Source: Camellia lanceoleosa
Lineage: Eukaryota > Streptophyta > Magnoliopsida > Ericales > Theaceae
DNA length: 64,000 bases
NCBI GenBank assembly: GCA_025200525.1
Contig: CM045770.1
Location: 133,018,200-133,082,199 of the forward strand
Direction: 5' to 3'
Below the pieces are notes generated by a model that saw only the letters and a program-made list of their open reading frames with translations, did no database searches and was not told the DNA's origin. Shown here in pieces: positions 44,041-56,224 of the stretch. The position numbers and the translations under genes are program-made. Numbering within the stretch: position 1 is the stretch's first letter; each line of letters starts with the position of its first letter.

Positions 44041-45939
44041 GCCTCACGTGCGGGCCATGCCCCAGAACATCCATCCCTAGCTACACCAATCTGCACATAA
44101 GGGCCCTTCTAGTCGCACGTACGGGAAAACCTGATGAAGCCCAAATTTTTCTAAGGTGATCCCACACTTCTATAAACTGTCAACAACGATTAATGAACGT
44201 CTAATTACATACAAGGATTCCAAGAGCATAATGACGAGTTTGAAAGGCACACTCAAGTTGGGTCCGAGACTCGAGACATCACAAATTCTATGGAAGTCAT
44301 AACTTCAACAAAATAATAATAAATTATAACTAAACATCATAAAAAGTATAACCAAATAACTATTAGGCTCCGTTTGTTTTCAGAGGTAGAATAGAGGGGA
44401 TTCATAGTGAGGGATTAAATAAAATTGTGTTTGTTTTGATGATAGTTGTTAGTGTAGGAATTGTTAAATTATTTATATATAAAATAATAAAACAAATAAA
44501 AAAATACAAAAAATTAAACATTAATGTGCAAAAAAAAAAAAAAATCCCAATATCTAAAAAATAAAAAAATTTCTAATCCCCTTACTATTTTTCTAATACC
44601 ACCTTCACATCCTCCATCTCAATACCCTTTTAAGCCTCTATCTTAATCCTCAGCATGCTTGAACACGCCATGCTTCTGATTCGGACTCGATTTTGTTGTC
44701 ACGGTTCTAAATCTTGAACCAAAGAGTCCAAATCCGGCAAATCGTTTTGAGAAAACAGATTTTTGAAAAGAAGTGTCAAACATGGACTGCTTTGCCAAAT
44801 ACAGAGTCGCTACCTAAATATTTTTTAATAGGAAAATTTAGGAAACCCTGACTCGGTGCCAAAGGCCATGTGTCCGTCATCACCAAAGTTGCCTCGGCTC
44901 GGGAACTTGGGTACGATTGGGGAAGGTCAGCTATGAGCACCCCCTCTCGCCCGGTCCGAAGACCGGCTTCTACTAACCGTGATATCCGATTTTGAAAACG
45001 TTATGTGTTCTTATTCCGGTTATTAGCCTAGAATTACTATGTTATGCGCACAACAAACAAGTATAGACTAGATTGCCTAATTTGGAAATAAGTATTGCAT
45101 ATCCGTTTGTCTTAAAAAAAACACTTTGGGATTTGCCACTCGCAAGTAGGCTAAAATACGGATTTCAACAAGTTTTTCCAACTCAGACAATCCAACCTTC
45201 ACCCACAGGTAATCAAACAGTTTATCACATAAGCATCTAGCCACATGGTAAGCATGCGGTCATGATAGCATTCACACACATGCGATATGCTAAAGCATGA
45301 AAATACTTACATCGTACTCCGTGCCAAAACAATAAACTGATTAGCAAACATGCATGGTCTTAGTTCATGTCAAATTGACTAATGCAACACATGCAGGATG
45401 CAATTAGGGTAGGCTCGGCTAACCTAAACATGACATGTGAAATGCAATCAATTGATGCACGTATTCAATTTGGAATTGAAGTACAAATGCAGTTAGCATG
45501 ATGTACCGAGCCCGATGCATGCAAGACAAATGTGTGGATGCACGCATGCATAACATAAGGTATGCTAATTTAAACATGCCCTAATCTACCATCATAAGCG
45601 GATAAATAAAAGGAAAGAAAGAAGTGGGGGTTGGAAGACATGCACACACACGCACCCACACTTATTACAGATTCGCCCTCGCCCGGAGGGACTAAAAAAA
45701 TATACAGACTAATTAACCTACAGGTTAATTAAAATATTACAGGCCATCTAATTAGCTAAGCAAATTAACTAATCTAGAGAAAATAGATAAACCGCCTCGG
45801 GAGGAGAGCCTGATGCAATGCATGCTCGGTCTTGCTCGGAAATGCACTGGCATGCGCAAGCTGTCTCTGTTTTCCCTGCTATACTCCTCTGAAGACTGCC
45901 AAAGTCTCAGGATGTGCTTACTGGATGTTGAGGAGTGCC

Positions 45940-46040
45940 ACCGGCTGGAGGGAATCATCACCGGCTGTGATTTGGTGTCCATCGGCACACAATGAATCCA
46001 TCGGCCACCAATTTATTGCCGGTCGGCACTCCATGCAGTT
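45940..46040. repeat. Short CACCGGC/GATCGGC words
   Basis: CACCGGCTG occurs twice (45940-45966). ATCGGC(A/C)ACA, ATCGGCCACC, GCCGGTCGGC and GATCGGC follow within 90 bp. The same kind of words return at 48080-48150 (GACCGGC, GCCGGTGACC, GCCGGTGATG). This is another case of recurrent short GC words inside an LTR-like repeat. Confidence 0.5.
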
Positions 46041-46296
46041 GATCGGCAAAAAGTTCCTGCAGAACCTGTTTGACAGCAATAGAGGACAAAGCTTTGCATG
46101 GCAATGCAATTCAAGCCATATATGCACCAACCATGTCCCTTATCATGTTAGTGACTCAAAGGGACATGCTCCATGGTTCTCGGACCATCAATTGCGCATT
46201 TTCATGCGTGATTGCCCAAGGGACCAAGTGTGCACATTTTGATGTCAAATGCAATGCAAACTAACAAACCAAAGGGGCCCAATTCCTATCACTAGA

Positions 46297-46436
46297 TCAA
46301 GGAACAAGACATGCATGCAAGATGCAATGCAACCTAGGCATGCAAGCTAAGGATGCAACATGGGAATGCAAGATGTACATGCAAGCATGCAAACGAACAT
46401 GCAAGTAAGCATGCAAGCAAGCAAAGGATGGACTTG
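46297..46436. repeat. ATGCAAG-rich low-complexity tract
   Basis: ATGCAAG and GCATGCAAGC recur at irregular 8-20-bp spacing (for example CATGCAAGCATGCAA and GCATGCAAGCAAGC). Looser forms extend from about 45250 to 47300. GCATGC is self-complementary, so the tract can form many small dyads. Confidence 0.8.
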
Positions 46437-47911
46437 AACATGATTTAGGCAGCTCTAATTAGGCCCAAAACAGTGGCCATAATGCTAAGTTCATGAAGGC
46501 AAATGTACATACAAGCATGCATAGATACATGGTTCAAGACTTAAGCATAATGAAGCAACTTTCAAGCACACTCAAAAGGAGGAACACATGGACTTATGGC
46601 ATGTATACTAGGCTCTGAAAATCATGCTAAAATGGTGCCAAACCAATTAAACAAAGCAAGCATATCATGCAATTAAGGTCCAAAACCTAAGGCTCACCAA
46701 AGAGGCATTGGACTACACTTATCAAGACCAAACATGGCATGAATTTAATGACCAAGACAAAGTTTTAGCACATAAAACAAAGCCCAAAAGACCACTTAGA
46801 TGACATCTAAATGACTTGAATTCAAAAGCATGCACAATGACCAAACATGGAGCATAAGGCACAACCTTTCAAAGCAACAAAGAGACATCCAAGGCAAGCA
46901 TACAAGCATGTCTTAGGGACTGAGATTATGCTATAAATGATGCCAAGCTACTAAGATAACTCAAGCAACGCGTGCTCAACACTTCTCATTTTCAAAGCCT
47001 ACAAGCTAACAATGCAAAGGGGCTATGCAATACATGGCAAGTATGACTAAAACAACTTAAAATAGAGCTAAAGTATACAAAAACATGCATTAAAGCTTCA
47101 CAAAGCTAAGCCTAAAACATGCTAAAACAAAGGCTTACAACCTAAGGCATGTTAAGGCAACAAAATGGCATTACAAGGCATGTATGCTAAGCAAGCATGA
47201 TGTACCAAAACCAACATACAAGAATGCTATTTCATGGAAAAATAAGCATAAATAACAGCCAAGACATGGTCAACATGAGACTTAGCTAGGTGCTCATTAA
47301 AGAGGCAAAAATGACCCTTTTCAAGGACAATAAGGAGAGGGGGTGGCCCTCTCCTTCTTGGGACTTCAAGGCACCATCCTTACCACTGAAATCCCTCAAG
47401 ATTTCAGTGGTGAGGAGGCTCAAACACCAAAGTCCCAGAGCTCACTCAAAATAGCACAAAATGGAGCCCCTCAAGGCTTAAGAGGGGTCAAATACCTCCA
47501 AACCAAAAAACACTCTAAACAAACTATTTAGAGGGCCCAAAAACAGAACTTTTTTATATTATATACTAAGCTCAAAAACAGTTCTAAGATAGGCAAAAAT
47601 AGTATGCAAGAATGGGGTAAAAAGGGGTAAGATTGTTACCCTTGAAGAACCTCTTCAACAATGGTGGACCAGCTGCTCCTCTAAGCTCAAAACCACCCAA
47701 GAACCTCAAGAACAACCTCTTAGAACCTCAGTAGCCAAGGAAAGGTGTAACACTATGTGTTTGTGTGCAATAGTAAGCCTAAACACACACAAATACAAGA
47801 GAATGAGAGATATAGATATAGGATAGATACAAAATCCTAAACCTAGAACCAGAGCTTCCTCTGAAGTTTTCTTACCTTTTTGTCTAACCCTAAAGCCAAG
47901 AGAGGAGGGCT

Positions 47912-47920
47912 CCTCTTATA
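47912..47920 (-). promoter_or_regulatory. TATA-like box of the LTR-like insertion
   Basis: On the minus strand CTCTATAAGAGGAGCC lies about 450 bases from the sense start. It is followed by CTCTCTTGGCTTTAGGG, a plausible transcript start region. Confidence 0.4.
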
Positions 47921-48532
47921 GAGAAGCCAATCTTGTAAAGCTTACCGAGGAAGCTAACAAGAAGGTCATCCCTCCATACACGTGTATGGAGGGGAACAAA
48001 ATGCAATACAGCTGTATTAAAATATCTGCAAAAGCAGATGAACAGTAGTCGACTGCTCAAAATTGCCATTTTGACAAAATGGACTGCCGACCGGCAATAT
48101 ATATTGTCGATGGCAACAAAACACCAGCCGGTGACCTCTGGCCATGGCCGGTGATGTATGGGGATGCCTCACAAGGCATTCCCTGCCCCTCCAAGGCAAA
48201 ACACAAGTGTTTGGTGCAAAACCAGACACTAAATAGTCAAGTTCGGAGATCCTGAGGCAAGGCGCGTAGCCGAGACCTCCGGGAACTCCAAACGAACACA
48301 AACATGGATGATCATCGGGTGTTCAAATGGTGACGTCCAAGTCTTGAGGACGGTCAAAAATGGGATGTCTACAATCCCCTTCTCCATCCTAATCTCCCTT
48401 CCAACCTCCATTTTAGTCCCCTCCTCCATCCTTATCCCTTCCCCAACTCTACAAACAAACACAACACTAAATAGTCTTACCTCCATCCTAATCTCATTTC
48501 ATCCTTTACATCCGAAAACAAACGGAGTCTTA

Positions 48533-50210
48533 GATCATAACTAAAATAATGTCATAACTGATATCATATTGTGACATAACTAATATCACAATAGGTCATG
48601 ACTAAAGACATAAAAGTCATAATGAACAATGGTAAGGGTGGCAAGGGTCTCTATGATAGTAAGAGAGGGACATGAATGGTTTCCATGCACCATCACCACT
48701 ATGTAAAAAATAAATAAATAAATAAAGTAAAATATTGTACAAAAACTAAAAGTCCAGCAATAATAAATTAGAAATTTATATACTCATGAACAAATTCTAA
48801 AAGAGAAATAAGTAATTTCTATTAAGAGTGAAAGTACAACATATAGAATAATATAGGGCAATCAATTATTATAGTTAACTAATTTAAATTTACACAAACA
48901 GGGAATCCTACTTTTTGTGCAGAAAATAAGGAAAAAGGGAGAGAGATGGAGAGTGAATTACAAATGGTTAGGAAGTGAGAATAGAGGAAAAGAACATGAA
49001 AAAAAATAAAAGGAAGGAAGGTGTTAGGAAAGTGTTGAAACTTCTTTGAACAAAAAATTTATTTTTGGTCAAGTGAATCCTACCTTAAATATCATAAATA
49101 GATTGATCTTAACCATTCTAACCAAATGTAAGAGATAGATATTTTTAAAAACTATTCGATTTTATTATATAAATTTACAAATAATTAATTCAATCTCCCT
49201 CGTCAAACTGTCAATCAAACATAGTCTAAGTATTCAAAATGTGAAACACAAAATATCACAATACTTCTAAAAGTTTTTCAAAATATTCTGAAAAATTTCA
49301 GTCATTTTAAAACATTCCACACTAATTAGGATTAACAATCTGGCATGATAAAGAAAAGCCAATTAAAAAAATAAAAAAAAAAAAATTCTTAAGTACTTGT
49401 TAGGCACTCAAGCATAATGGACAAAATGAAGTTGGATACACCAAGTCCGTGCCTTGCAAGTTGGTCCACTATGAAATTTCTCTTCCAACATTTTGGAAAA
49501 AGCGTGGAACTCCCCTTCTCTCACGGAAACGGCTTGCACACGGTTTGTTACACCATTTTTTTTTTAAAATTTTTTTTTTTATATCTTCATGGTTAAATTA
49601 TAATTTTTTTTAAAATACTTATTGTTTTTTATAATTTTAAAAATTACATAATAGCTCTTCGAATTTTAATTATCTATATTATTAATAAATCATTAATTTA
49701 AGAAAAATTTACCTATAAGTCCTAGTTTCTGAAAAGTTGAATCATTTAGTCCTAAAAGTTTTCTTATGCTCCATTTAGTCCCATTTGCACATCAATCTAA
49801 TGTTCGAAACATTAATCTGATGTTCGAAATCTAATGTTGAAAACATTAATCTGATGTTCAAAATCTAATGTTCGAAACATTAACTTAATGTTTAAAACAT
49901 TGCAATGGGACCTTTCAGTCTATAAGAAAACTTTTAGGACTAAACAGTGTATAAGTTATTAATTTGGGATTTATTGGTGCATCTCCCTTAAGTTAATTAA
50001 TAGTTTTTAATTATGTCAAAATATATTTTAATTAATAATTTATATAATTTTATTATTGTTTAGGATAGTAGTTAGAAATTTTATTTTATTTTGTTAATTT
50101 TGTTAAATAAAAAATTTTAACAATTAAGTATTTATAATTTTGAAAACTATAAGAGTGACCCGTATTTTAAGTAAATATCGAAGAGTACATTTCTTAATTA
50201 GAACCAAATT
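48533..50210. other. AT-rich DNA with a fold-back patch, no gene
   Basis: At 49690-49960 TCCTAAAAGTTTTCTTAT and (inverted) ATAAGAAAACTTTTAGGA enclose repeated TTCGAAACATTAATCTGATG words, probably a decayed fold-back MITE. The rest has no recognisable structure. Confidence 0.45.
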
Positions 50211-50409
50211 CCATGCTATTTGGTCCATGGGTTCATCACTAATCTCATTTGGATAATTACATTGTTTATGAAAGAAAATAGCATAGTTACGATCGGTGGA
50301 TCGACCTGATTGTTTTTATTAATAATTCACACATCGTAATCTAAACAATGAATAATTTAAATTATCCAAAATGAAACCTGTGATGAACCCACATACCCAA
50401 ATGACATGG
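50211..50409. mobile_element. Fold-back MITE, 199 bp
   Basis: CCATGCTATTTGG with CATGGGTTCATCAC at the left pairs with (other strand) CCATGTCATTTGG with TGTGGGTTCATCAC at the right. Pairing continues through CATTTGGATAATT / CATTTTGGATAATT and further inward for a total of about 60 bp. Confidence 0.65.
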
Positions 50410-50419
50410 TCTAGACTGA

Positions 50420-50985
50420 GGCCCCGTTTGTTTGGAGAGTTAGAGGGGGGATTTGGATTGGTAGTAAAGTAGGACCCACTAATATTGTGTTTGTTTTGAG
50501 AGATGGGAAGGGGATTGATAGTGAGTTTCGGATTAGGATGGACCTTCCCAACGGGATTCGGATAGACCTCTAGGACTTCATATTAGAAAAATAGTCCGGC
50601 AGACTAGAAATTTTTTATTTTTATTTATTTTTTATTTTATTTTTTACATGTCGGGTAATTTTTTTTTAACATTAATATTTAATTTTTTTTGTATTTTTTG
50701 TTAAGTAAAAATCATTATTTTATCTGTTTTATTTTTTTCTAGAAATTTTTTATTTTATTTTTATTTTTTTTAAATTTTTTTTACATGTTGGGCATTTTTT
50801 TTTAAACATTAATGTTTAATATTTTTGTACTTTTTTATTTGTTTTATTATTTTATATATAATTAATTTAACAATCTCTACACTAACAACTATCATCAAAA
50901 CAAACACAATTTTACTTAATTCCATCACTATCAATCTCTCACTATTAATCCCCTCACTATTAATCTCCTCTATTCTACCAGGGCC
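50420..50985. mobile_element. Tourist-like MITE, same family as 44366-48529
   Basis: The left end is TGA|GGCCCCGTTTGTTTGGAG and the right end, on the other strand, TTA|GGCCCTGGTAGAATAGAGG (TAA 50986-50988). The right part matches the left part of the 44366 element in reverse (CACTAACAACTATCATCAAA, AAACACAATTTTA). The right terminus lacks the CGTTTGTTT segment, an internal deletion next to the end. Confidence 0.65.
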
Positions 50986-50988
50986 TAA

Positions 50989-51998
50989 GAGAAAATCTCA
51001 TTCCTTCTTTGTATGATACTATTATTTTATCTCAACTAGTGTTGCAAGTTGTACATTCATTAAAGTCTCGTTTAACAACATTCAGTTTTAACTAAAAATT
51101 CAAAAAGTTACTAAAATTGTCACATCTCTCTCTCTAATTTTTTACACATCTTTTTATAAAAAATTAAAAAATTACTAAAATAGTATATTCCTAAACAAAA
51201 CCTAAATTATACACAAACAGACTTAGATTTTAAAATAGAGGTGAATATATATACTTATAAAAGTTATAAAAAATTTATATATCCACTGCAACATAAATTT
51301 TGACCAACATAAAAAAATTAAATAAAACATATATAAATAAGTTTATTTCTTGTTTTCTTTTTGAGTTATACAAAAATAACAACCTAGCATAATCTATCTA
51401 CTAAAATGAGATATCTTTAATTGTGATCGATCATCTTTCATGATATTAAAGGCGTCTATGATAGAAACAATATTAAAATTTTGAACAATGTCCTCCTAAA
51501 TAAAGTAACTTGGTGAATCTTCCCCTCCTTTTTCTCTTATTGCACACTTACTTATAGTTAACATTGCATATGAGAAATTAATTTCTTTTATTATATTTTG
51601 TTCAAAAATTTTAATTGCATATTTTGATATTCATGTTTCATAGATATAGAAAAGTGGTCACTTAATTATTAAAAAGAATAAGGGGTTTGGTCAATACTCC
51701 TCGTAATAAAATTTTAATCCATTAAGGATAAACACAAAAAGTTTTTCTTGAAAACTTTATTACATACCACTATTACCAAAATATACTTAGTGAGTAATTT
51801 AATATTTTAAACTATAAAATAATATAACTTTTGATCTAAATGTCGGTTTTTAATAAAATTAGTATATTTAGAATCCTTTCATCAAGATCTATCAAACAAA
51901 ATCCATGTTCACTATAAAATTCTTAAAAATAAAAGTAAATAAAATACCGTTCGAAATTGACGTAAACAATAACATGTTACTCTATCTCGTGGAGAAAC
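50989..51998. other. AT-rich DNA with a probable small MITE
   Basis: AGTCTCGTTTAACAACATTC near 51064 and (other strand) AGGTTTTGTTTAGGAATATA near 51201 are loose inverted repeats around TTCAAAAAGTTACT, suggesting another MITE of the 16092 family (about 51063-51203). Nothing else recognised. Confidence 0.35.
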
Positions 51999-53988
51999 TA
52001 TAGCAATTCCGGTTTTAACCCGATCCTTTTGTATCTTGGACTCGGATTTCGTGATTTCGTAGTGTTGTTCGTGTCTTTTCCCCTCATACTTTCTTGAGTT
52101 TGGCTATTGGATTATAATGGTTGCGTTTGGAACAGGTTGGTTGCTTGGTTTTCAAACTTTTATTGCCCAAAATTTTACTCCTTCGATGGAGCGGCACTTC
52201 TTGCCTTCAAACGGGCTTTGTGAACTCTTAGTACTTTTGCAGGTCTGCAAAACTATTAGGAGGGTGTATTCTACGCTCGAGCGGTACTTTTTTTGCACTT
52301 GAGCAGTTTCTGCTCGAACGGCCTTTCTTACGTTCGAGCGTTGGTCTGTTATCTGTAAAACTACTGGGAGTGTGCATTCTGCGTTCAAGCGTCACTTCTT
52401 GCGCTCGAGCGGAACAACTTATTGTGTCTGACGCTTGAGCATCACTTCTTGTACTTAAACAGACTGTGCGTATATCAGTTCGTAAAAGTCACTTTTTACA
52501 TTACTTTTTTACCTCTTTCTCTCTCTAAACATTTCAAAAAACCTAGATCTAGAGTCTCTCTCTAAAACTCATCTTCTCTCTTCTAAAACACCTAGAGCCG
52601 TTGGACTCCCGGCCCTATTTCTTTGGAAAAAAGGTAGAACATCTCAAGAGCTCCATTTTGGTTCGAACAAAACTTAGTTTCAGTGTCTTTGAAGTTCCTC
52701 CATTGCTTATTTGATCTCTAGCTTCGAGGTAGGGACTTTATACACTCTTCAATGAGTTTTAACTTAGTTATTTGTTATTGTGTAAAGAATATTGGAACTT
52801 TGAGATGATTTTGAACAAACCTAGGTTTTTTTTTTTAAATCAAAAGAGGGGTTTTCAAATGTATGTATTAAAGATGGTTATGAGAGTATATGTGAGATTG
52901 TGTTGTGATAAATTTATTGATTTCGATACCCGTGGTGGATTTTGGAAGAAAATGGAGTTTTGCTCTAAAATATCTCAAAATGTTATTGTGTATAAATAAA
53001 TAAAATTGGTATTGGGAATATGAAATTAGATGAATGTTTATATAAATGGTGGAGTTAGATATATGTGTTACCTCTCACCTATGGAAATTTGGATAATTTA
53101 TCTGTCTTGGAGATTGTATATCTGTTTAGAAATATCTATTTTGGGCTATCAGTGGAGGATAACTATGATTGTTGTAAAAATTGCATGAGGATTAGGTGAA
53201 TTGAAATTAATCTCTTATCCGTTGTTATTGAATATGACTATGTCTTTGATACATTGTAAATGTATGATGTTTGGGAGAAGAAATGAGTTGTACACCATAT
53301 TTGAGAGAAGAAATGGGATGGACTCCATTGAATTAAGTTGGCCTGTGTATCCAGGGTAAAAGTCTCAAAAACCGCGCGTATACATGAATGACGATTCTCG
53401 CGAACGAAATATCCGTAAAATGACAACATGGAAGTATTTATATAATGGTTGTATTGGTTAGAGACCCATTGAGTTGTACCCTCAGTTTGGTTGTCTGAAT
53501 GAAATGGCGAATGACTTATGAATTGAGATATAAAGCTCGATATGACATGGTTTCGTAAAAAAGTTACAAATGATTTTATCATGGGCATCAGATATGCTTA
53601 TCATACATATATCTTTGTTAAGATTCATACATTGTGTTAGATTATTTCTACTGTGTTTTGACTCACCCTATTTGAGAAAAACCTTTTCAGGTGTTAGTGA
53701 TCTCCGCCAAGGCAATAGCTTGGGAGGAATTGGGGCTGAAGGCTTCTTTTTTGTGTATTATGTTATTGTTTTGGTTCAAGCAAAAGGCTTTACATGTATT
53801 AGATTTATATTCGCTTTTGTTGTACCCAAGTATGGTCTTGAAAAGATGTAAGCCTATAGGGCATTTATTTAGTTAAACTCTTTTGTACTATTGACTCTCA
53901 TGAAATGAAAGAACATTATATTCTGATTCATATTGTTATTTACATATGGTCTTAGATGGATTTACGACATTTATTTTGGGGCGTTATA
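51999..53988 (+). mobile_element. Solo LTR, family A copy 3
   Basis: Plus-strand copy of family A. It starts TATAGCAATTCCGG (family TGTAGC) and ends TTTTGGGGCGTTATA (family GGGCGTTACA), with flanks GAAAC and GAAAT (4 of 5 alike). In order it has the palindrome array, a CT-rich leader-like zone (52510-52580), GAGGTAGGGACTTTATAC, the GGGCTATCAGTGGAGGATA block and CGAAATATCCGTAAAATG, all with counterparts in reverse in 1536-3875. No coding. Confidence 0.7.
52276..52459. repeat. Array of paired CTCGAG-type palindromes
   Basis: Cores start at 52276/52298, 52313/52333, 52384/52404 and 52434/52454: four pairs, 22, 20, 20 and 20 bp apart. Words are CTCGAG, CTTGAG, CTCGAA, TTCGAG, TTCAAG, CTCGAG, CTTGAG and CTTAAA. 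Confidence 0.85.
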
Positions 53989-56224
53989 GAAATATGTTAC
54001 TCTGATTCACAGTAATATTTTATTATTACAAAAAATAGAATACATACTAGATAAACCAACTAAAATACACATACAAAACATTTTTAAATTCATATAAAAT
54101 AAAATAAAAGTGTTTCTCGTCAAAAGAGTTTTGTGACATATATATATATATATATATATATCTGTATATATATACATGGGTAACATTGTTTAAGAAAAAA
54201 AATTTACTCTGTCCTTATTCAATTATGCGCTTCTTCCTCAGGAGGTTTATGAAGCAAAATAAATTGAGTTGTCATTTTCATCAAATAATGATCCAATTAA
54301 GGAATTTTGGCTAAAGTTTCCAAAAAACCGTTAGTGACTCAAAAGTTTTGTGAAAAAACGTAAGGAGATGATTCTATATCATTGTGAGATAAGGGAGTTT
54401 TTGAAATGAGAAAGAGGGGTGGGGGCACATTTCTATTGAAATGTTATAGTTTTAAGAGAAAATTGGTTATAAATCCAATCTGAGAATTTTTTGAGGCATT
54501 AAGTCTTATTTATGAGTTTTTTTTTTTCTTTTCTTTTTTGTGAGAAGTACATGCTTTGTGAAACATTATAGTGAGAAGGACATTTTGTTATTTTTGAGAG
54601 TATTTTGTTTCTAGTTTTGCCCTTTATTTTAATTTATCTGTTCCAAAACATATATCGGTTAAAATTATCTATTCAAAAAATCTATCTGTGGAAATTATCT
54701 GTTAAAAAACCAATCTATTGAAATTTTATTTGTTGAAATTATTTGTTCAAAAAATCTACCTATTGAAATTATCTGTTTAAAAAATCTATCTGTTAACAAT
54801 CACCCCACATCATAAATTGAAACCCTAAAAAATGAACATCAAACTGGATTCCAAATTGAACTCAAATCTAATTCAATGAAAATTTACCCAAAAACCAGTA
54901 CAATAGAATGATCTAACTCTTTTAGTAATAAAATATTGGAAAGTGTTTGGGACTGTGCTTGTAAATCTGTTGCTGTTGAGATGAATAAGAATGAGGGATC
55001 TGTGAAGAGAGAGTTTTTTAACAAGTGTGCCTTGGAGATTTGTAGGGTTCAGATTGCATGTTGGTGAGATTGAAGATTGATTGGGTTCATCATCGTTGCC
55101 TAGATCAGATCCATTATAGGATTACCGGCCGAAGTCGTAATCGGTGATTTTTTGTCAATAATTTCAGATAACCACATGGATCTCCTTCAAGTCACTAGCG
55201 AATGAGGGTTTCTTCACTTGGGAATCGAGATCTTTGTGGTCTTTCATCGTCTTGATTTGCTCTTCTTGTTGTTCTTCGGCCTCTATTATGATTTGTTCAA
55301 AAATCATAATTTCATCACCATCATCGTCTTTTTCTTCTAGTAGCATGTGGAAATCGACAATGGAGTTGCAGTGGAGCTTGCTGGTCGTCCTACTTTGACG
55401 AAGGCATTAGTTGTTGCAGCGGTGTTGATCGAAGAAAGAAAGACGACCATGGAGAGCCGAGTTTGCATGATGCACTGAACAGTGGTGGTTGAGACTGTTG
55501 TTGTGAAAGGGGAGAGAGAGAGAGAGAGAGTGTGAGAGAGAGAGAGAGGGTTTGGGAGTCTTATGCCGCCTTTCTTCTTCTCTTTCTCTTTCTAATATAC
55601 ACCAATGACTACCATCAATTGGGGTTCACCAGCAACTACCGATTATTTGTTTCGCTATTATCGACGATGAAGGAAATGAGTATCCGGATATATTCTTGAC
55701 ATAAATTTACTCAGATATGGCCAACACAAGAGAAGATTCACTAGAATGTTCAAATTTAGAGCAGATCTAAGTAGATCTACATCAGATTTGCTTAGATCTA
55801 AACCAAAAATGGTTCTCGATGTACAATCATCTCTCTATGTCTATTTCGTTCCTTCGATCTGTCAATTTTTTTACCTTTTCTCTATTATACACTTTTCTTT
55901 TCCTGTTTTAATGGAGAAAATTTTTAAATTCTGAACAAATATTTTTCGAGTTTTAATTACAGGTGATAAAAATTGTAAAATTTTACAATTTTGAAGATAC
56001 GTTTTTGCTTCTCTCTATGACTCTAGCCTTTTCTTTTCTTTTCTTTTTTTGTTAGAAAATGATCTATAAGTCCACTTTTTAGATCCATTTTCTAGACCCA
56101 ATGATGTATAAGTGATATGATTAGTTGATGATTAAAGAGAGTATTGTCTTTAATATTCTAATTGATTGCCGCATCACTGCGTTTGAAAAATGGGTCTAAT
56201 TTTTTTTTTGTCTTGAATAACAAT
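53989..56224. other. Unassigned DNA with simple repeats
   Basis: It holds an (AT)n run (54139-54162) and a degenerate tandem of about 24 bp (AAAATCTATCTGTTGAAATT, about 54634-54800). A GC-richer patch at 55030-55540 contains an acidic minus frame (55164-55346, starting MLLEEKDDDGDEIM) and GA runs (55510-55550). The acidic frame may be a gene fragment, but I recognise no domain. Confidence 0.4.
54634..54800 (+). repeat. Degenerate tandem repeat, unit about 24 bp
   Basis: The words TCTATCTGTTGAAATTATC and GTTCAAAAAATCTA alternate about six times with substitutions. Related words occur in the duplication at 19402-19810. Confidence 0.7.

Larger units (their letters stand above)
42371..44283 (-). 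mobile_element. LTR-like repeat related to family A, with two insertions
   Basis: The left edge CGTCCCGATA...TCCC corresponds to the TGTAACGCCC end of family A. The interior follows the same order (ACCTTAAGGAGAGAAGAGG, CCAGTCAAAACGTAACCCTTGACAAGCTTG, then palindromes). Palindromes here are of the CACGTG kind (TACGTG 43767, CACGTG 44045, CACGTA 44117). It is split by a MULE-type MITE (42387-42559) and a SINE (about 43795-44040). TTCTA occurs on both sides (42366-42370 and 44286-44290) but is 2 bases off the expected right end, so it is only a possible target duplication. Confidence 0.5.
44651..48373 (-). mobile_element. Large LTR-like insertion of an unassigned retroelement
   Basis: In sense (minus) it starts TGTAGACATCCCATTTTTG. 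An LTR-like end GAACCGTGACA lies at 44697, with 46 further bases before the left flank. Flanks are ATCCT (44646-44650) and ATCCC (48374-48378), 4 of 5 alike. The left side contains GAGTCGCTACC and GCACCCCCTCTCGCCCGG, words that I associate with large Ty3/gypsy LTRs of the Tat/Ogre kind (recollection). There is no polyprotein. A minus TATA (47912-47920) suggests U3. The middle is a 2-kb stretch full of ATGCAAG words. The left end is not a regular CA, so it may be truncated. Confidence 0.5.
44366..48529. mobile_element. Tourist-like MITE split by a 3.7-kb LTR-like insertion
   Basis: The left end is TTA|GGCTCCGTTTGTTTTCAG and the right end, on the other strand, TTA|GACTCCGTTTGTTTTCGG, with TTA at 44363-44365 and 48530-48532. 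The left part contains GAGGTAGAATAGAGGGGATT and GTTGTTAGTGTAG, both also in the element at 50420-50985 in the opposite orientation. The insertion (about 44651-48373) interrupts it at AATCC. Confidence 0.75.

Noticed and set aside
43583..44074. 163-residue open frame on the minus strand
   Set aside because: It runs through the SINE and LTR leader in antisense; composition and content are those of repeats.
55164..55346. Acidic 60-residue minus-strand frame as a gene
   Set aside because: Short and compositionally biased, with no recognised domain; kept only as a note in the region entry.
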